Below, in pieces: positions 8,481 through 15,798 of a DNA stretch of 40,621 nt (position 1 is the stretch's first letter; the number at the start of each line of letters is the position of its first letter). The notes under the pieces were generated by a model, which worked only from the letters and a program-made list of their open reading frames with translations, did no database searches and was not told where the DNA came from. Both the position numbers and the translations under genes were made by a program. Source of the DNA: Candidatus Zhuqueibacterota bacterium (GTDB taxonomy: Bacteria > Zhuqueibacterota > Zhuqueibacteria > Residuimicrobiales > Oceaniaggregativiventaceae); assembly GCA_014728115.1 (NCBI GenBank), contig WJME01000131.1, positions 1-40,621 of the forward strand, given 5' to 3'.

Positions 8481-9230
8481 ATGAACCGTTTCTTGATGTG
8501 GCTGTTGATATCCGCTGCGCTGTACGGCCAAACTGTGATCGCACAGGATCAGGTTTTGATTTATACCCGCAATGGCGAGGGATATGTTCATGATAATATC
8601 GAGGCCGCCAGCACGGCGCTGCTCAAGATTTGTAAGGATCTGGGCATGCAGGCAGAGGTGAGCGATGATCCGGAGCTGTTTTCAAAATCCAATTTAGCCG
8701 GATACAAGGTCATTATCTTTAACAATACCAATAATGAAGCGTTTATTAATGAATCGCAAAGAGAAGCTTTTGTCGATTATATTCGTTCCGGCCGGGGATT
8801 TGTGGCCATTCATTCGGCTTGCGCCTCGGAACGGGATTGGCCCTGGTATTGGGCCATGGTCGGCGGAACATTTGTGAGACACCCCAAGATGCAGCCATTT
8901 GATATTCACATGATCGATCCGGATCATCCTACGACAGAATTTTTACCACAGATATGGCCATGGGAAGATGAGTGCTATTTCATGAACCATTTGAATCCGG
9001 ATATCCATGTGCTCTATGCCGCGGATCTGCGCACCATCGAGGATGAGAAAAAGAAAGAATACCCCGGGGATACCTTTGGTAACTATTTTCCCTTGGCCTG
9101 GGTGCACGAGTTTGAGGGCGGGCGACAATTTTATACCGCTCTGGGACACAAGATCGCCCATTATGAGGATCCCCTGTTTGTCAGACATCTCAAAGCAGGA
9201 ATTGCCTGGTCAGCAAAGATGAAACCATAG
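8481..9230 (+). CDS. Secreted ThuA-like domain protein
   Basis: The ATG at 8481 has a GAGGAG site. The 249-residue protein starts with a signal peptide (MNRFLMWLLISAALYGQ, cleavage near VIAQ) followed by one ThuA (trehalose-utilisation-like, class I amidotransferase-like) domain. Typical features are VLIYTRNGEGYVHDN, an FVDYIRSGRGFVAIHSACA strand-turn, a conserved WPWYWAMVGGTFVRHP and the closing GRQFYTALGHKIAHYEDP. The family's enzymatic role is poorly defined. Homologues sit beside Gfo/Idh oxidoreductases in many sugar loci and are thought to process oxidised sugars. It is followed after 26 bp by such an oxidoreductase, with a GGGAGGAG ribosome site, so the two are probably co-transcribed. 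Confidence 0.88.
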   Translation: MNRFLMWLLISAALYGQTVIAQDQVLIYTRNGEGYVHDNIEAASTALLKICKDLGMQAEVSDDPELFSKSNLAGYKVIIFNNTNNEAFINESQREAFVDYIRSGRGFVAIHSACASERDWPWYWAMVGGTFVRHPKMQPFDIHMIDPDHPTTEFLPQIWPWEDECYFMNHLNPDIHVLYAADLRTIEDEKKKEYPGDTFGNYFPLAWVHEFEGGRQFYTALGHKIAHYEDPLFVRHLKAGIAWSAKMKP

Positions 9231-9256
9231 ATCAATATCAGTGGGAGGAGAGTCAT

Positions 9257-10618
9257 ATGCAAAATCGAAGAACGTTTGTTAAAAATAGTTTACTCGGATT
9301 GTCGGGTATGGTCATCATCCCGTCGCGGATTCTGGGGCAAAGAGCACCGGGTAACACCATCCAGATCGGACAAATCGGATGCGGCCGTATCGCCAGAAGC
9401 CATGATCTGCCCGAGACCATGAAATACAATGATACCCGGGTGATGGCGGTTTGTGATCTGGATAGCAAACGGGCGCAGGAAGGAAAGCAGTTTGTGGAAA
9501 CCTGGTATAAAGAGAACAGGAATTCTGTGCACCCGGTCTCGGTCTATACCGATTACAAGGAAATGCTCGAAAACCCTGAAATCGATGCCGTCATCATCAG
9601 CACACCCGACCATTGGCATGCCCAGCCTGCAATGGAAGCGGCATTGGCGGGCAAAGATATCTATTTGCAAAAACCCGCCTCGCTGACGATCAAAGAGGGT
9701 CGGCAGATGAGTGATATTCTGCACCGTACAGGACGTATTCTGCAGATCGGAAGCCAGCAACGTTCCTGGACCCAGTTCAGGGTTGCCTGTGAGCTGGTTC
9801 GAAACGGACGGATCGGCAATGTCCACACCATCAAGATCGGGTTGCCCGGCGATCCTTCCGGTCCTGAAGAACCGGAAATGCCGGTTCCTGAAAATCTCGA
9901 TTATGAAATGTGGCTCGGACCCACACCCTATGTCTATTATACAGAAAAGCGCGTGCATCCTCAGGATGGCTATTCCCGTCCCGGATGGCTGCGTTGTGAA
10001 CAGTTTGGTGCCGGTATGATCACCGGCTGGGGCGCCCATCATCTCGATGCCGCACACTGGGGCATGGGAACCGAATACACGGGTCCTGTAGAGATCGAAG
10101 CTACTGCTGAATTTCCCACCTCGGGCCTGTGGGATGTACATGGCCCATTCAAGGTGGAAGCCAAATATGCTAACGGCGTGACCATGCATGTGAGTGGCGA
10201 GTATCCCAATGGCGTGCGTTTTGAAGGGGATGAAGGATGGATCTTTGTCACACGGGGTAATTATACAGCCACAGCCAGCGATCCTATTGCCGAAGATAAG
10301 AACAGAAAAGCCCTGGATGCCAGCGATCCCAAGATTCTGCAATCCAAAATCAAGGATGACGAAATTCATCTGATGGTGAGTGAGGAACAACATCGCAACT
10401 GGCTGGACAGCATAAAGTCCCGCAAACCACCTATTGCCCCGGCCGAAGTCGGACATCGTTCATGCAGCGCCTGTCTGTTGAGTCACATTGCCATGAAACT
10501 GCCACGCCGCCTGCATTGGGATCCTCAGCAGGAACGGTTCATCGATGATGACGAGGCCAACAGTATGCTTGCCCGGCCGCAACGATGGCCCTATGGAACC
10601 GATTATATCTGGTCTTGA
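9257..10618 (+). CDS. Gfo/Idh/MocA family oxidoreductase with Tat-type leader (QKP variant)
   Basis: The ATG at 9257 is preceded by GGGAGGAGAG. The 453-residue protein has an RR leader (NRRTFVKNS) and a hydrophobic segment, then the Rossmann motif IGQIGCGRIARSHD near 37-50. The catalytic-Lys signature at 138-140 reads QKP (YLQKPAS) instead of the usual EKP. The Lys and Pro are kept. The substrate domain includes CEQFGAGMITGWGAHHLD with the conserved His pair. The end, WDPQQERF then RPQRWPYG, matches the fragment at 1-150. It likely oxidises a sugar or glycoside outside the cytoplasm. With the ThuA-like gene before it, and a hairpin terminator just after the stop, it forms the end of the unit starting at 7408. 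Confidence 0.9.
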   Translation: MQNRRTFVKNSLLGLSGMVIIPSRILGQRAPGNTIQIGQIGCGRIARSHDLPETMKYNDTRVMAVCDLDSKRAQEGKQFVETWYKENRNSVHPVSVYTDYKEMLENPEIDAVIISTPDHWHAQPAMEAALAGKDIYLQKPASLTIKEGRQMSDILHRTGRILQIGSQQRSWTQFRVACELVRNGRIGNVHTIKIGLPGDPSGPEEPEMPVPENLDYEMWLGPTPYVYYTEKRVHPQDGYSRPGWLRCEQFGAGMITGWGAHHLDAAHWGMGTEYTGPVEIEATAEFPTSGLWDVHGPFKVEAKYANGVTMHVSGEYPNGVRFEGDEGWIFVTRGNYTATASDPIAEDKNRKALDASDPKILQSKIKDDEIHLMVSEEQHRNWLDSIKSRKPPIAPAEVGHRSCSACLLSHIAMKLPRRLHWDPQQERFIDDDEANSMLARPQRWPYGTDYIWS

Positions 10619-10626
10619 TCTCTTTT

Positions 10627-10661
10627 TGATCGATCGGGAAGATGGATTTCCCGATCGATCA
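10627..10661. terminator. Intrinsic-type hairpin after second Gfo/Idh gene
   Basis: TGATCGATCGGGAA (10627-10640) pairs perfectly with TTCCCGATCGATCA (10648-10661) around a 7-nt loop. A pyrimidine-rich TTTCTCTTTCTTTG tail follows, and the stop codon is 9 bp upstream. Confidence 0.75.
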
Positions 10662-10679
10662 TTTCTCTTTCTTTGTAAA

Positions 10680-10763
10680 GACACTCTTGTCCAAAATAGA
10701 CAAAAAAGATAAACGCAGAGGACGCAGAGAAATCGCAATGGTCGCAGAGGAAAGAAAATGCAT
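10680..10763. repeat. Dispersed intergenic repeat, CGCAGAG family, copy 2
   Basis: It contains AACGCAGAGGACGCAGAGAA and GGTCGCAGAGGAAAGA and aligns over its whole length with 5557-5629. A diverged relative lies at about 18622-18675. It fills most of the gap between the hairpin and the next gene. Confidence 0.75.
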
Positions 10764-10818
10764 AAACTAAAAGCCTGAGTGCATGGTCATGATGGTGATG
10801 TGTAAGGGAAATATCGAT

Positions 10819-11217
10819 ATGAAAATGTCAGAGCAGCTTTTACAAGCGGATCGTCAATTCGCACAGATGTCTTTACAAAAAGGGGCAGCCCAGGCTTTTG
10901 ATCATTTTTTAGCGGATAGTGCCCTGATGCTGCCGCACGGGGGAATGCCAATAAAAAGCCGTGTATCTATCGTTGAATCCATGCAGGGTGGTGATCCTTC
11001 ATCTGTATTGTCCTGGGAACCCCAATCCGCTATGATTGCTGAATCGGGTGAGATGGGCTGGACGTGGGGATATTACACCTCGACGACAACAGATCCTGAT
11101 GGGAAAACCACTGCTCGCCAGGGCAAATATCTCAATATATGGATAAAAAATTCACAGGACGAGTGGAAAGTCCTGGTGGATATGGGCAATAATAACCCGA
11201 ATGATTCCCAGTCCTGA
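10819..11217 (+). CDS. SnoaL/NTF2-like (DUF4440-type) small protein
   Basis: The chosen start is ATG 10819, with AAGGG ten bases upstream. An in-frame GTG or ATG further upstream (10783) would add a Met-rich run with poor protein character. The 132-residue product fits one cone-shaped NTF2-like fold: an N-terminal helix (LLQADRQFAQMSLQKGAAQA), FLADSALMLPHGG, a pair of strands with GWTWGYYTSTTTDPDGK, and KYLNIWIKNSQDEWKVLVDM at the end. Such proteins are small binding domains or isomerase/hydratase-like enzymes. No catalytic assignment is possible here. No leader is seen. It lies 41 bp upstream of a sulfatase gene and may share its transcript. Confidence 0.72.
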   Translation: MKMSEQLLQADRQFAQMSLQKGAAQAFDHFLADSALMLPHGGMPIKSRVSIVESMQGGDPSSVLSWEPQSAMIAESGEMGWTWGYYTSTTTDPDGKTTARQGKYLNIWIKNSQDEWKVLVDMGNNNPNDSQS

Positions 11218-11258
11218 TTTTTCTGCCAAAAGTCCATCGAGTCAGAGAGGAGAGAATA

Positions 11259-12668
11259 ATGTCAGTAAACAGCCGGAGGCAATTTTTACAGAGATTGGGA
11301 TTGAGTGCAGCTGCTTTTACGCTGTCGCCCATGATCGCCTGTAATCAGCAAACAAAAACAAAGCCCAACATGATCGTGGTGTTTTGTGATGATCTTGGTT
11401 ATGGTGACCTGGGTGTGTTTGGGCATCCCACGATCCATACACCCAACCTGGATCGCATGGCAGCCGAAGGTCAAAAGTGGACCCAATTTTATGTTGCAGC
11501 AAGTGTTTGCACCCCCAGCCGGGCAGCGTTGATGACCGGTCGTTATCCGGTCAGAACCGGCATGTGCAGCGATGTGCGCCGGGTGTTGTTTCCTGATTCT
11601 GCCGGAGGACTGCCCGAAGACGAAATCACCGTCGCCACTGCTCTAAAAAACGAAGGCTATGCCACGGCCTGCATAGGCAAATGGCATCTCGGACATTTAC
11701 CCCAGTACTTGCCCACGAATCATGGATTCGATACCTACTTTGGAATTCCCTACAGCAATGACATGGATCGGGTCGCCGGGACCAACTACCGCGAGGTGTG
11801 TATGAATCCCTCCATAGAAGATTTTGAGGTCCCTCTCTTGCGCGATACCGAGGTGATCGAACGTCCCGCGAACCAGCACACGATAACAAAGCGCTATACC
11901 CAGGAGGTCATACAGTTTATCCGCGATCATCGGCAAGAGCCGTTTTTTATCTATTTTGCACACAGTATGCCGCATGTGCCGCTCTTTCGGTCTGACGAGT
12001 TTGCGGGTGACAGCCGTCGGGGAATTTATGGTGATGTGATTCAAGAGATCGATTGGAGTGTGGGACAGGTGCTGGATACGTTACGGGAAACCGATCTCGA
12101 CGAGAACACCATGGTGGTGTTTACCTCTGACAATGGTCCATGGCTGGTTTTCGATCAGCACGGCGGATCTGCGGGTTTACTCAAAGACGGCAAAGGCACC
12201 ACCTTTGAAGGAGGTATGCGGGAACCCACGATCTTTTGGTGGCCCGGAAAAATCAAACCCGGTGTGGTGATGGATCTGGGGTCGACCCTCGATCTTTTTC
12301 CCACCTGTTGTGCCCTGGCCGGAGCTGACTTGCCCAATGATCGGATTTATGACGGCTGGGATCTCTCACCGGTCCTGTTCGAGGGCCAGCCAAGTCCCCG
12401 GCAAGCGATGTTTTATTACCGGGGCACCAAGCTCTACGCGGTGCGAAAAGGTGCCTATAAAGCACACTTTATCACCCAGTCTGCATATGGAAATTTCAAA
12501 CCAGAGGCCCATGATCCGCCCCTGCTCTATGATCTCGATGAGGATCCCGGCGAGACATTCAATGTTGCGGATCAGCATCCCGATGTTATGAAAGAGATAT
12601 TGGAGCTTATTGCTGAACATAATGCCAACATGACGAGGGGTCTGGATTGTCTGGCAGAAAGACTATGA
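11259..12668 (+). CDS. Lipoprotein sulfatase (S1 family, CTPSR motif)
   Basis: The ATG at 11259 follows a GAGGAGAG ribosome site. The 469-residue protein opens with an RR leader (SRRQFLQRLG) and a lipobox-like MIAC with Cys28, so it may be a Tat-exported lipoprotein. The metal-binding Asp pair is in MIVVFCDDLGYGD (44-45). The canonical formylglycine motif C84-T-P-S-R88 lies in ASVCTPSRAALMTGRYPVRT. Later metal and substrate residues are in GKWHLGHLP and FTSDNGPW. The arylsulfatase-A-like layout is complete and the length is normal. It should remove sulfate esters from a glycan substrate. An activating maturase must be encoded elsewhere. It is the last gene of the forward-strand first region and converges on the stress block. 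Confidence 0.92.
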   Translation: MSVNSRRQFLQRLGLSAAAFTLSPMIACNQQTKTKPNMIVVFCDDLGYGDLGVFGHPTIHTPNLDRMAAEGQKWTQFYVAASVCTPSRAALMTGRYPVRTGMCSDVRRVLFPDSAGGLPEDEITVATALKNEGYATACIGKWHLGHLPQYLPTNHGFDTYFGIPYSNDMDRVAGTNYREVCMNPSIEDFEVPLLRDTEVIERPANQHTITKRYTQEVIQFIRDHRQEPFFIYFAHSMPHVPLFRSDEFAGDSRRGIYGDVIQEIDWSVGQVLDTLRETDLDENTMVVFTSDNGPWLVFDQHGGSAGLLKDGKGTTFEGGMREPTIFWWPGKIKPGVVMDLGSTLDLFPTCCALAGADLPNDRIYDGWDLSPVLFEGQPSPRQAMFYYRGTKLYAVRKGAYKAHFITQSAYGNFKPEAHDPPLLYDLDEDPGETFNVADQHPDVMKEILELIAEHNANMTRGLDCLAERL

Positions 12669-12812
12669 TCCGATCCGAAACAAGGTTGATTACAAAGTCT
12701 TGCACGTGCGGAAATGTTGTTGCAATGACAGACAAAGTAATATCCCGTTGTTCAGACCATGGTCGTTATGTTCATTGACCGAGGATTGTTCGCGGGTGGC
12801 GTGCATAAAGAG

Positions 12813-13232
12813 CTACAGGTCTTCTTTTAATCGTTTGCCGATACTAAGGGTGATAAAGTTCAGCAGAGATAATAAAATCGCGATTTCATAGCGGTCCCAG
12901 GCAACGGCAACCCCGATAGCACCTGTATTCCAGATACTGGCTGCGGTTGCCGTTCCTGTGACGCCCCCCTTGCTTTTCAAAATCGCGCCGCCTCCGATAA
13001 ACCCGATACCGGTAATGATCCCATACAATACTCGGGCGTGGGCTTCATTGTCGGCTAGAACATAGATCCCGGTAATCATATAGGCACACGCGCCTACAGC
13101 GACCAATGGAAATGTCCGTAATCCAGCACTCTGGACATTGCGCTCGCGATTTAGCCCGATAGGTAAGGCGAGGACAAAAGCGATGAGCAAGTGATAAAGA
13201 TGAGAAAGAATCTGAGTCCATTCTATTTGCAA
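12813..13232 (-). CDS. MgtC/SapB family membrane protein (short form)
   Basis: The start is TTG at 13232-13230 with AAGGA seven bases upstream, giving 139 residues. The chain shows the MgtC core: ALPIGLNRERN, then AGLRTFPLVAVGACAYM, GIITGIGFIGGGAILKSKG and GTATAASIWNTGAIGVAVAW, and it spans about four membrane helices. Full MgtC proteins carry a further C-terminal cytoplasmic domain; this one ends soon after the last helix, as in SapB-like short forms. The family is tied to magnesium limitation, acid stress and modulation of membrane ATPases. It heads the downstream end of a reverse-strand stress block. The gap to the sulfatase (12669-12812) holds no recognisable feature. Confidence 0.9.
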   Translation of the reverse strand: MQIEWTQILSHLYHLLIAFVLALPIGLNRERNVQSAGLRTFPLVAVGACAYMITGIYVLADNEAHARVLYGIITGIGFIGGGAILKSKGGVTGTATAASIWNTGAIGVAVAWDRYEIAILLSLLNFITLSIGKRLKEDL

Positions 13233-13256
13233 AAGTCTGTCCTTATTTGAATAATC

Positions 13257-13427
13257 TTAAACCCGGCCTCGTCTTCCCAGACCTATGATCAGATAGACAA
13301 TTAAAATCACGATAAAGATCCAAAACAGGATTTTTGCAATGCCTGCCGAAGCGCTTGCAATTCCTCCAAATCCAAAGAGCGCGGCAACGAGTGCAATGAC
13401 CAGAAAGATTAAAGCCCAACGTAACAT
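13257..13427 (-). CDS. DUF1328 (YtjA-like) small membrane protein
   Basis: A short frame reads from ATG 13427 to TAA 13257 and encodes 56 residues, beginning [21 protein letters not shown] Gly-Ala-rich turn ([13 protein letters not shown]) follows, then a second helix and a basic tail, GLGRRGRV. This is the typical length, two-helix topology and sequence of the DUF1328 family. AAAGGAGATAAAC directly precedes the start. Homologues are small inner-membrane proteins often found with CsbD and other general-stress genes, as here, but their molecular role is unknown. It lies 24 bp upstream of the MgtC start, so the two are probably co-transcribed. Confidence 0.92.
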   Translation of the reverse strand: MLRWALIFLVIALVAALFGFGGIASASAGIAKILFWIFIVILIVYLIIGLGRRGRV

Positions 13428-13481
13428 GTTTATCTCCTTTTATTCTATGACATTTGAATGGTTGCTGTCTTACAATCGTAG

Positions 13482-13525
13482 AGACCTGGCCGTGAGGCCG
13501 GGGTATGGGGCCTCGCGGCCAGATC
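13482..13525. other. Stable hairpin between csbD-like and DUF1328 genes
   Basis: CTGGCCGTGAGGCC (13486-13499) pairs with GGCCTCGCGGCCAG (13509-13522) with one G-U-type wobble, and the stem can extend by AGA/TCT. There is no T-run on either side, so it is more likely an RNA-stability or partial-attenuation element than a terminator. Confidence 0.6.
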
Positions 13526-13530
13526 TTGCC

Positions 13531-13716
13531 CTAGATGCTTTTGATTTCTCTCACCACCTCGTCACGGGTCTTGCCGAGTCGTTGTTGGATACGGCCGACG
13601 AGTTCTTCTTCACGACCTTCTTCGTATGCCAGGTCATCGTCGCTCAATGATCCGTATTTTTGTTTCAGTCTGCCTTTGACTTCGCTCCATTTGCCTTTGA
13701 ATTGTAATTTGTCCAT
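13531..13716 (-). CDS. CsbD-family stress protein
   Basis: The ATG start is preceded by AAGGAGATCAAC. The 61-residue protein has the CsbD layout: [20 protein letters not shown], then [20 protein letters not shown] and [15 protein letters not shown]. The family pattern is a short N-terminal segment holding the GxWxxxKGxxKxxWG-like motif, followed by helical charged repeats. CsbD proteins are abundant small soluble proteins induced by general stress in many bacteria; the mechanism is not established. The stop of the coiled-coil lipoprotein gene lies 12 bp upstream, so the two are likely expressed together. Confidence 0.92.
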   Translation of the reverse strand: MDKLQFKGKWSEVKGRLKQKYGSLSDDDLAYEEGREEELVGRIQQRLGKTRDEVVREIKSI

Positions 13717-13728
13717 GTTGATCTCCTT

Positions 13729-14088
13729 CTAGTTGTTTGCATTTAAATCTTGCTGGATGTCCTCCAGGGTCGAACTCACGTCTGATTTGAATTCTTGCCA
13801 GTTTTCACTGGTTGCTTCCTGTAAATCATTTAGCTGCTCTTGGAGTGTCTGACGTTCATCCGTAAGTTCATCCAGCCGCTGATCCATAGCCTCTGAAGCA
13901 TCTTCACCGGCCTGGACGATGTCGTTTTGCAAGTCATTGATTTCCTCGTCCAGATTGTCCAGGGTGGAATTGATTGACTGCTGCAATTCTTCCTTTTCCA
14001 TTTGCATTTGCTCCTCATCGCCTCCATCGCAGGCAAACCAGAGAAAAGGCATAAAAATCACCAGAGTGAAAAGTGTTGTTTTTTTCAT
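13729..14088 (-). CDS. Small coiled-coil lipoprotein
   Basis: An AAGGAGACACC site precedes the ATG. The 119-residue product has a lipoprotein leader (MKKTTLFTLVIFMPFLWFAC) with Cys20 as the likely lipidated residue. Almost all of the rest is acidic, Gln/Glu/Asp/Leu-rich heptad sequence such as LDNLDEEINDLQNDI and LDELTDERQTLQEQLNDL, so it should form a long periplasmic coiled coil. No known enzyme motif is present. It is similar in style to small stress-induced periplasmic helical proteins found beside CsbD genes. Placement in a stress operon is supported by position, but its function is not recognised. Confidence 0.8.
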   Translation of the reverse strand: MKKTTLFTLVIFMPFLWFACDGGDEEQMQMEKEELQQSINSTLDNLDEEINDLQNDIVQAGEDASEAMDQRLDELTDERQTLQEQLNDLQEATSENWQEFKSDVSSTLEDIQQDLNANN

Positions 14089-14129
14089 GGTGTCTCCTTT
14101 TTTTTACTGTTGAGTTTGGTTGTTATGGA

Positions 14130-15635
14130 TTATAATGATTGGGATTGAAAAACACAGACAGGTTCATTCCCCTTATGGCTGTAAAGAGAATAGTGAATCT
14201 GTGGATCGTATTTATTTTGAAATGAAATCAATCCCACATTCAGCCCCCCGAATGGATTCCGGGATTTCCCTTTTTCTCCTTTCAAGGGATAAATTTTAGC
14301 TTTTAAATTATTTTCGGTCTTTATCGACTTGTTTACTTTTATAAGGCCTTTGGCTCCCAGAGTTACAATGAGTCCGTCATCATGTGTGATGGCGCTGGAA
14401 ACCAGTTGATAAAACCGGTTTTGATTTGGCCATACAATTGCATGTGCACAGCCGATATGAATATCTCCGCTCAATAATACGATCTTTTGCTCGGGATGAT
14501 CGATCTGATGGTTGTATAAAAGATGCAACATACGATCCCTGTCTTTGCGCTGGCTGCCCGATGACCATCTGTCGCTAAAGTCTTCACCCTGGGACGTGAG
14601 TTTGGCGACCCATCTAGCCAAGAATTTGGGTAAATGTACGATGGGGACACTGAGAATGATAAAAATGGCCTTTTTGTCACCATTTTCATCCAGATACTGC
14701 TCGAGACGTTTTTCCTGGTCTCTTGAATATAGCTGTCCGTTTTCACCTTCCCGCCGTTCACAGCGAAGATCCATGACGAAGAACCCTGCATACCCATATT
14801 CAAAATTGTACTGAAAGTTGGGAGGCAACTCTTTCGTTACCGGCATGAAATACCCTCCCTGGTAATCCTGAAAAGCCAGCAACGCGCCCTGTTTAAATGT
14901 CTGCCATTTTGGTTGTTGATGTTGTGGATTCGATCCCCAATTATCGACCATATCGTGATCATCGAGTATGGGCAAAGTCGGAAATTCTTTATGGATCTTT
15001 TCCCATCCCTCGAGATTTCGAAATTGTCTGTATCGCATCTGAAAGTGCTTTCTTACCTGTTGGCTCGAGCACTCGAGAATCGAAGAACAGTCATCATCAT
15101 CGATCTGCTGGAAATAAGATTCCCTAAAGAGCGACCTCGATTGAGGATAGTCTGAGTAAATCTGATCTCCTACCATCAAGACAAGCTTGGTATTGTGTTC
15201 TTTAAAGGCTTTATATGCAGCATCGAGCATTTGTCCGGCAGAGGGACGTAGCTCTCCGTTGTCATCGAAGGGCTGGTTGCAGCTCAATAGCCCAACAGAA
15301 AACTGGTCTGGTGTCTGATCCAATGTCCGGGGGGTAGTTTCGAATTGGGCATCGCTCAATCGGGTATCTTTTTCTGCTTCTATGACCTCAAGGTCATACC
15401 TGGACATGGGAGATAAATCCGGACCAATTTCAGTGCTATACGTATTGTCTGTGTGATTGGTCTCTGAAATCGCGAAAGATTGTTCGTGGACCATATTTTT
15501 TTGTTTGTCCCAAACCTTGATCATATATTCACCGGCTCTGGGTACCCGAAGCCATATTCTTGCCGAATGATCCGTAATTTTACCCACGGATACCATTCGT
15601 TCCATGGGGTCAATATTGAATCTTTTTTCACTCAT
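14130..15635 (-). CDS. PhoD-like alkaline phosphatase / metallophosphatase
   Basis: The 501-residue protein has the PhoD family order. An N-terminal beta-sandwich (VSVGKITDHSARIWLRVPR) is followed by a metallophosphatase core with FSVGLLSCNQPF, a metal-binding LVLMVGDQIYSDYP, the LPILDDHDMVDNWG motif and IVLLSGDIHIGCAHA near the C-terminus. These supply the Asp, Asn and His ligands of a PhoD-type iron/calcium or dimetal centre. No signal peptide is visible at the chosen start, unlike classical Tat-exported PhoD, so it may be cytoplasmic. Its substrate could be a phosphodiester or nucleotide. The ribosome site is weak. It is followed by the coiled-coil lipoprotein gene after 41 bp. Confidence 0.88.
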   Translation of the reverse strand: MSEKRFNIDPMERMVSVGKITDHSARIWLRVPRAGEYMIKVWDKQKNMVHEQSFAISETNHTDNTYSTEIGPDLSPMSRYDLEVIEAEKDTRLSDAQFETTPRTLDQTPDQFSVGLLSCNQPFDDNGELRPSAGQMLDAAYKAFKEHNTKLVLMVGDQIYSDYPQSRSLFRESYFQQIDDDDCSSILECSSQQVRKHFQMRYRQFRNLEGWEKIHKEFPTLPILDDHDMVDNWGSNPQHQQPKWQTFKQGALLAFQDYQGGYFMPVTKELPPNFQYNFEYGYAGFFVMDLRCERREGENGQLYSRDQEKRLEQYLDENGDKKAIFIILSVPIVHLPKFLARWVAKLTSQGEDFSDRWSSGSQRKDRDRMLHLLYNHQIDHPEQKIVLLSGDIHIGCAHAIVWPNQNRFYQLVSSAITHDDGLIVTLGAKGLIKVNKSIKTENNLKAKIYPLKGEKGKSRNPFGGLNVGLISFQNKYDPQIHYSLYSHKGNEPVCVFQSQSL

Positions 15636-15757
15636 CGGATAAAACTCGACTCGATTTTTGATTGTTATTCATCATTACTGTTATTAACGAAGACGAGTCC
15701 GAAAATCTTTCAATTGCTGTGAGGATAAAGATGGAGTGATATGGGAAGGACAAGATG

Positions 15758-15788
15758 GCATGCCAGAGTTCAATCTACTCTGGCATGC
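15758..15788 (-). terminator. Hairpin after the baeRF gene
   Basis: GCATGCCAGAGT (15758-15769) and ACTCTGGCATGC (15777-15788) form a perfect 12-bp stem with a 7-nt loop, 10 bp beyond the stop of the reverse-strand gene. On that strand the tail is CATCTTGTCCTTCCC, only moderately T-rich. Confidence 0.6.
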
Positions 15789-15798
15789 TCTGAAAGAA

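Noticed and set aside
9290..10456. 388-residue open frame on the reverse strand
   Set aside because: It lies entirely inside the Gfo/Idh gene on the other strand, its composition is Phe/His/Gly-rich without a family pattern, and no ribosome site is seen.
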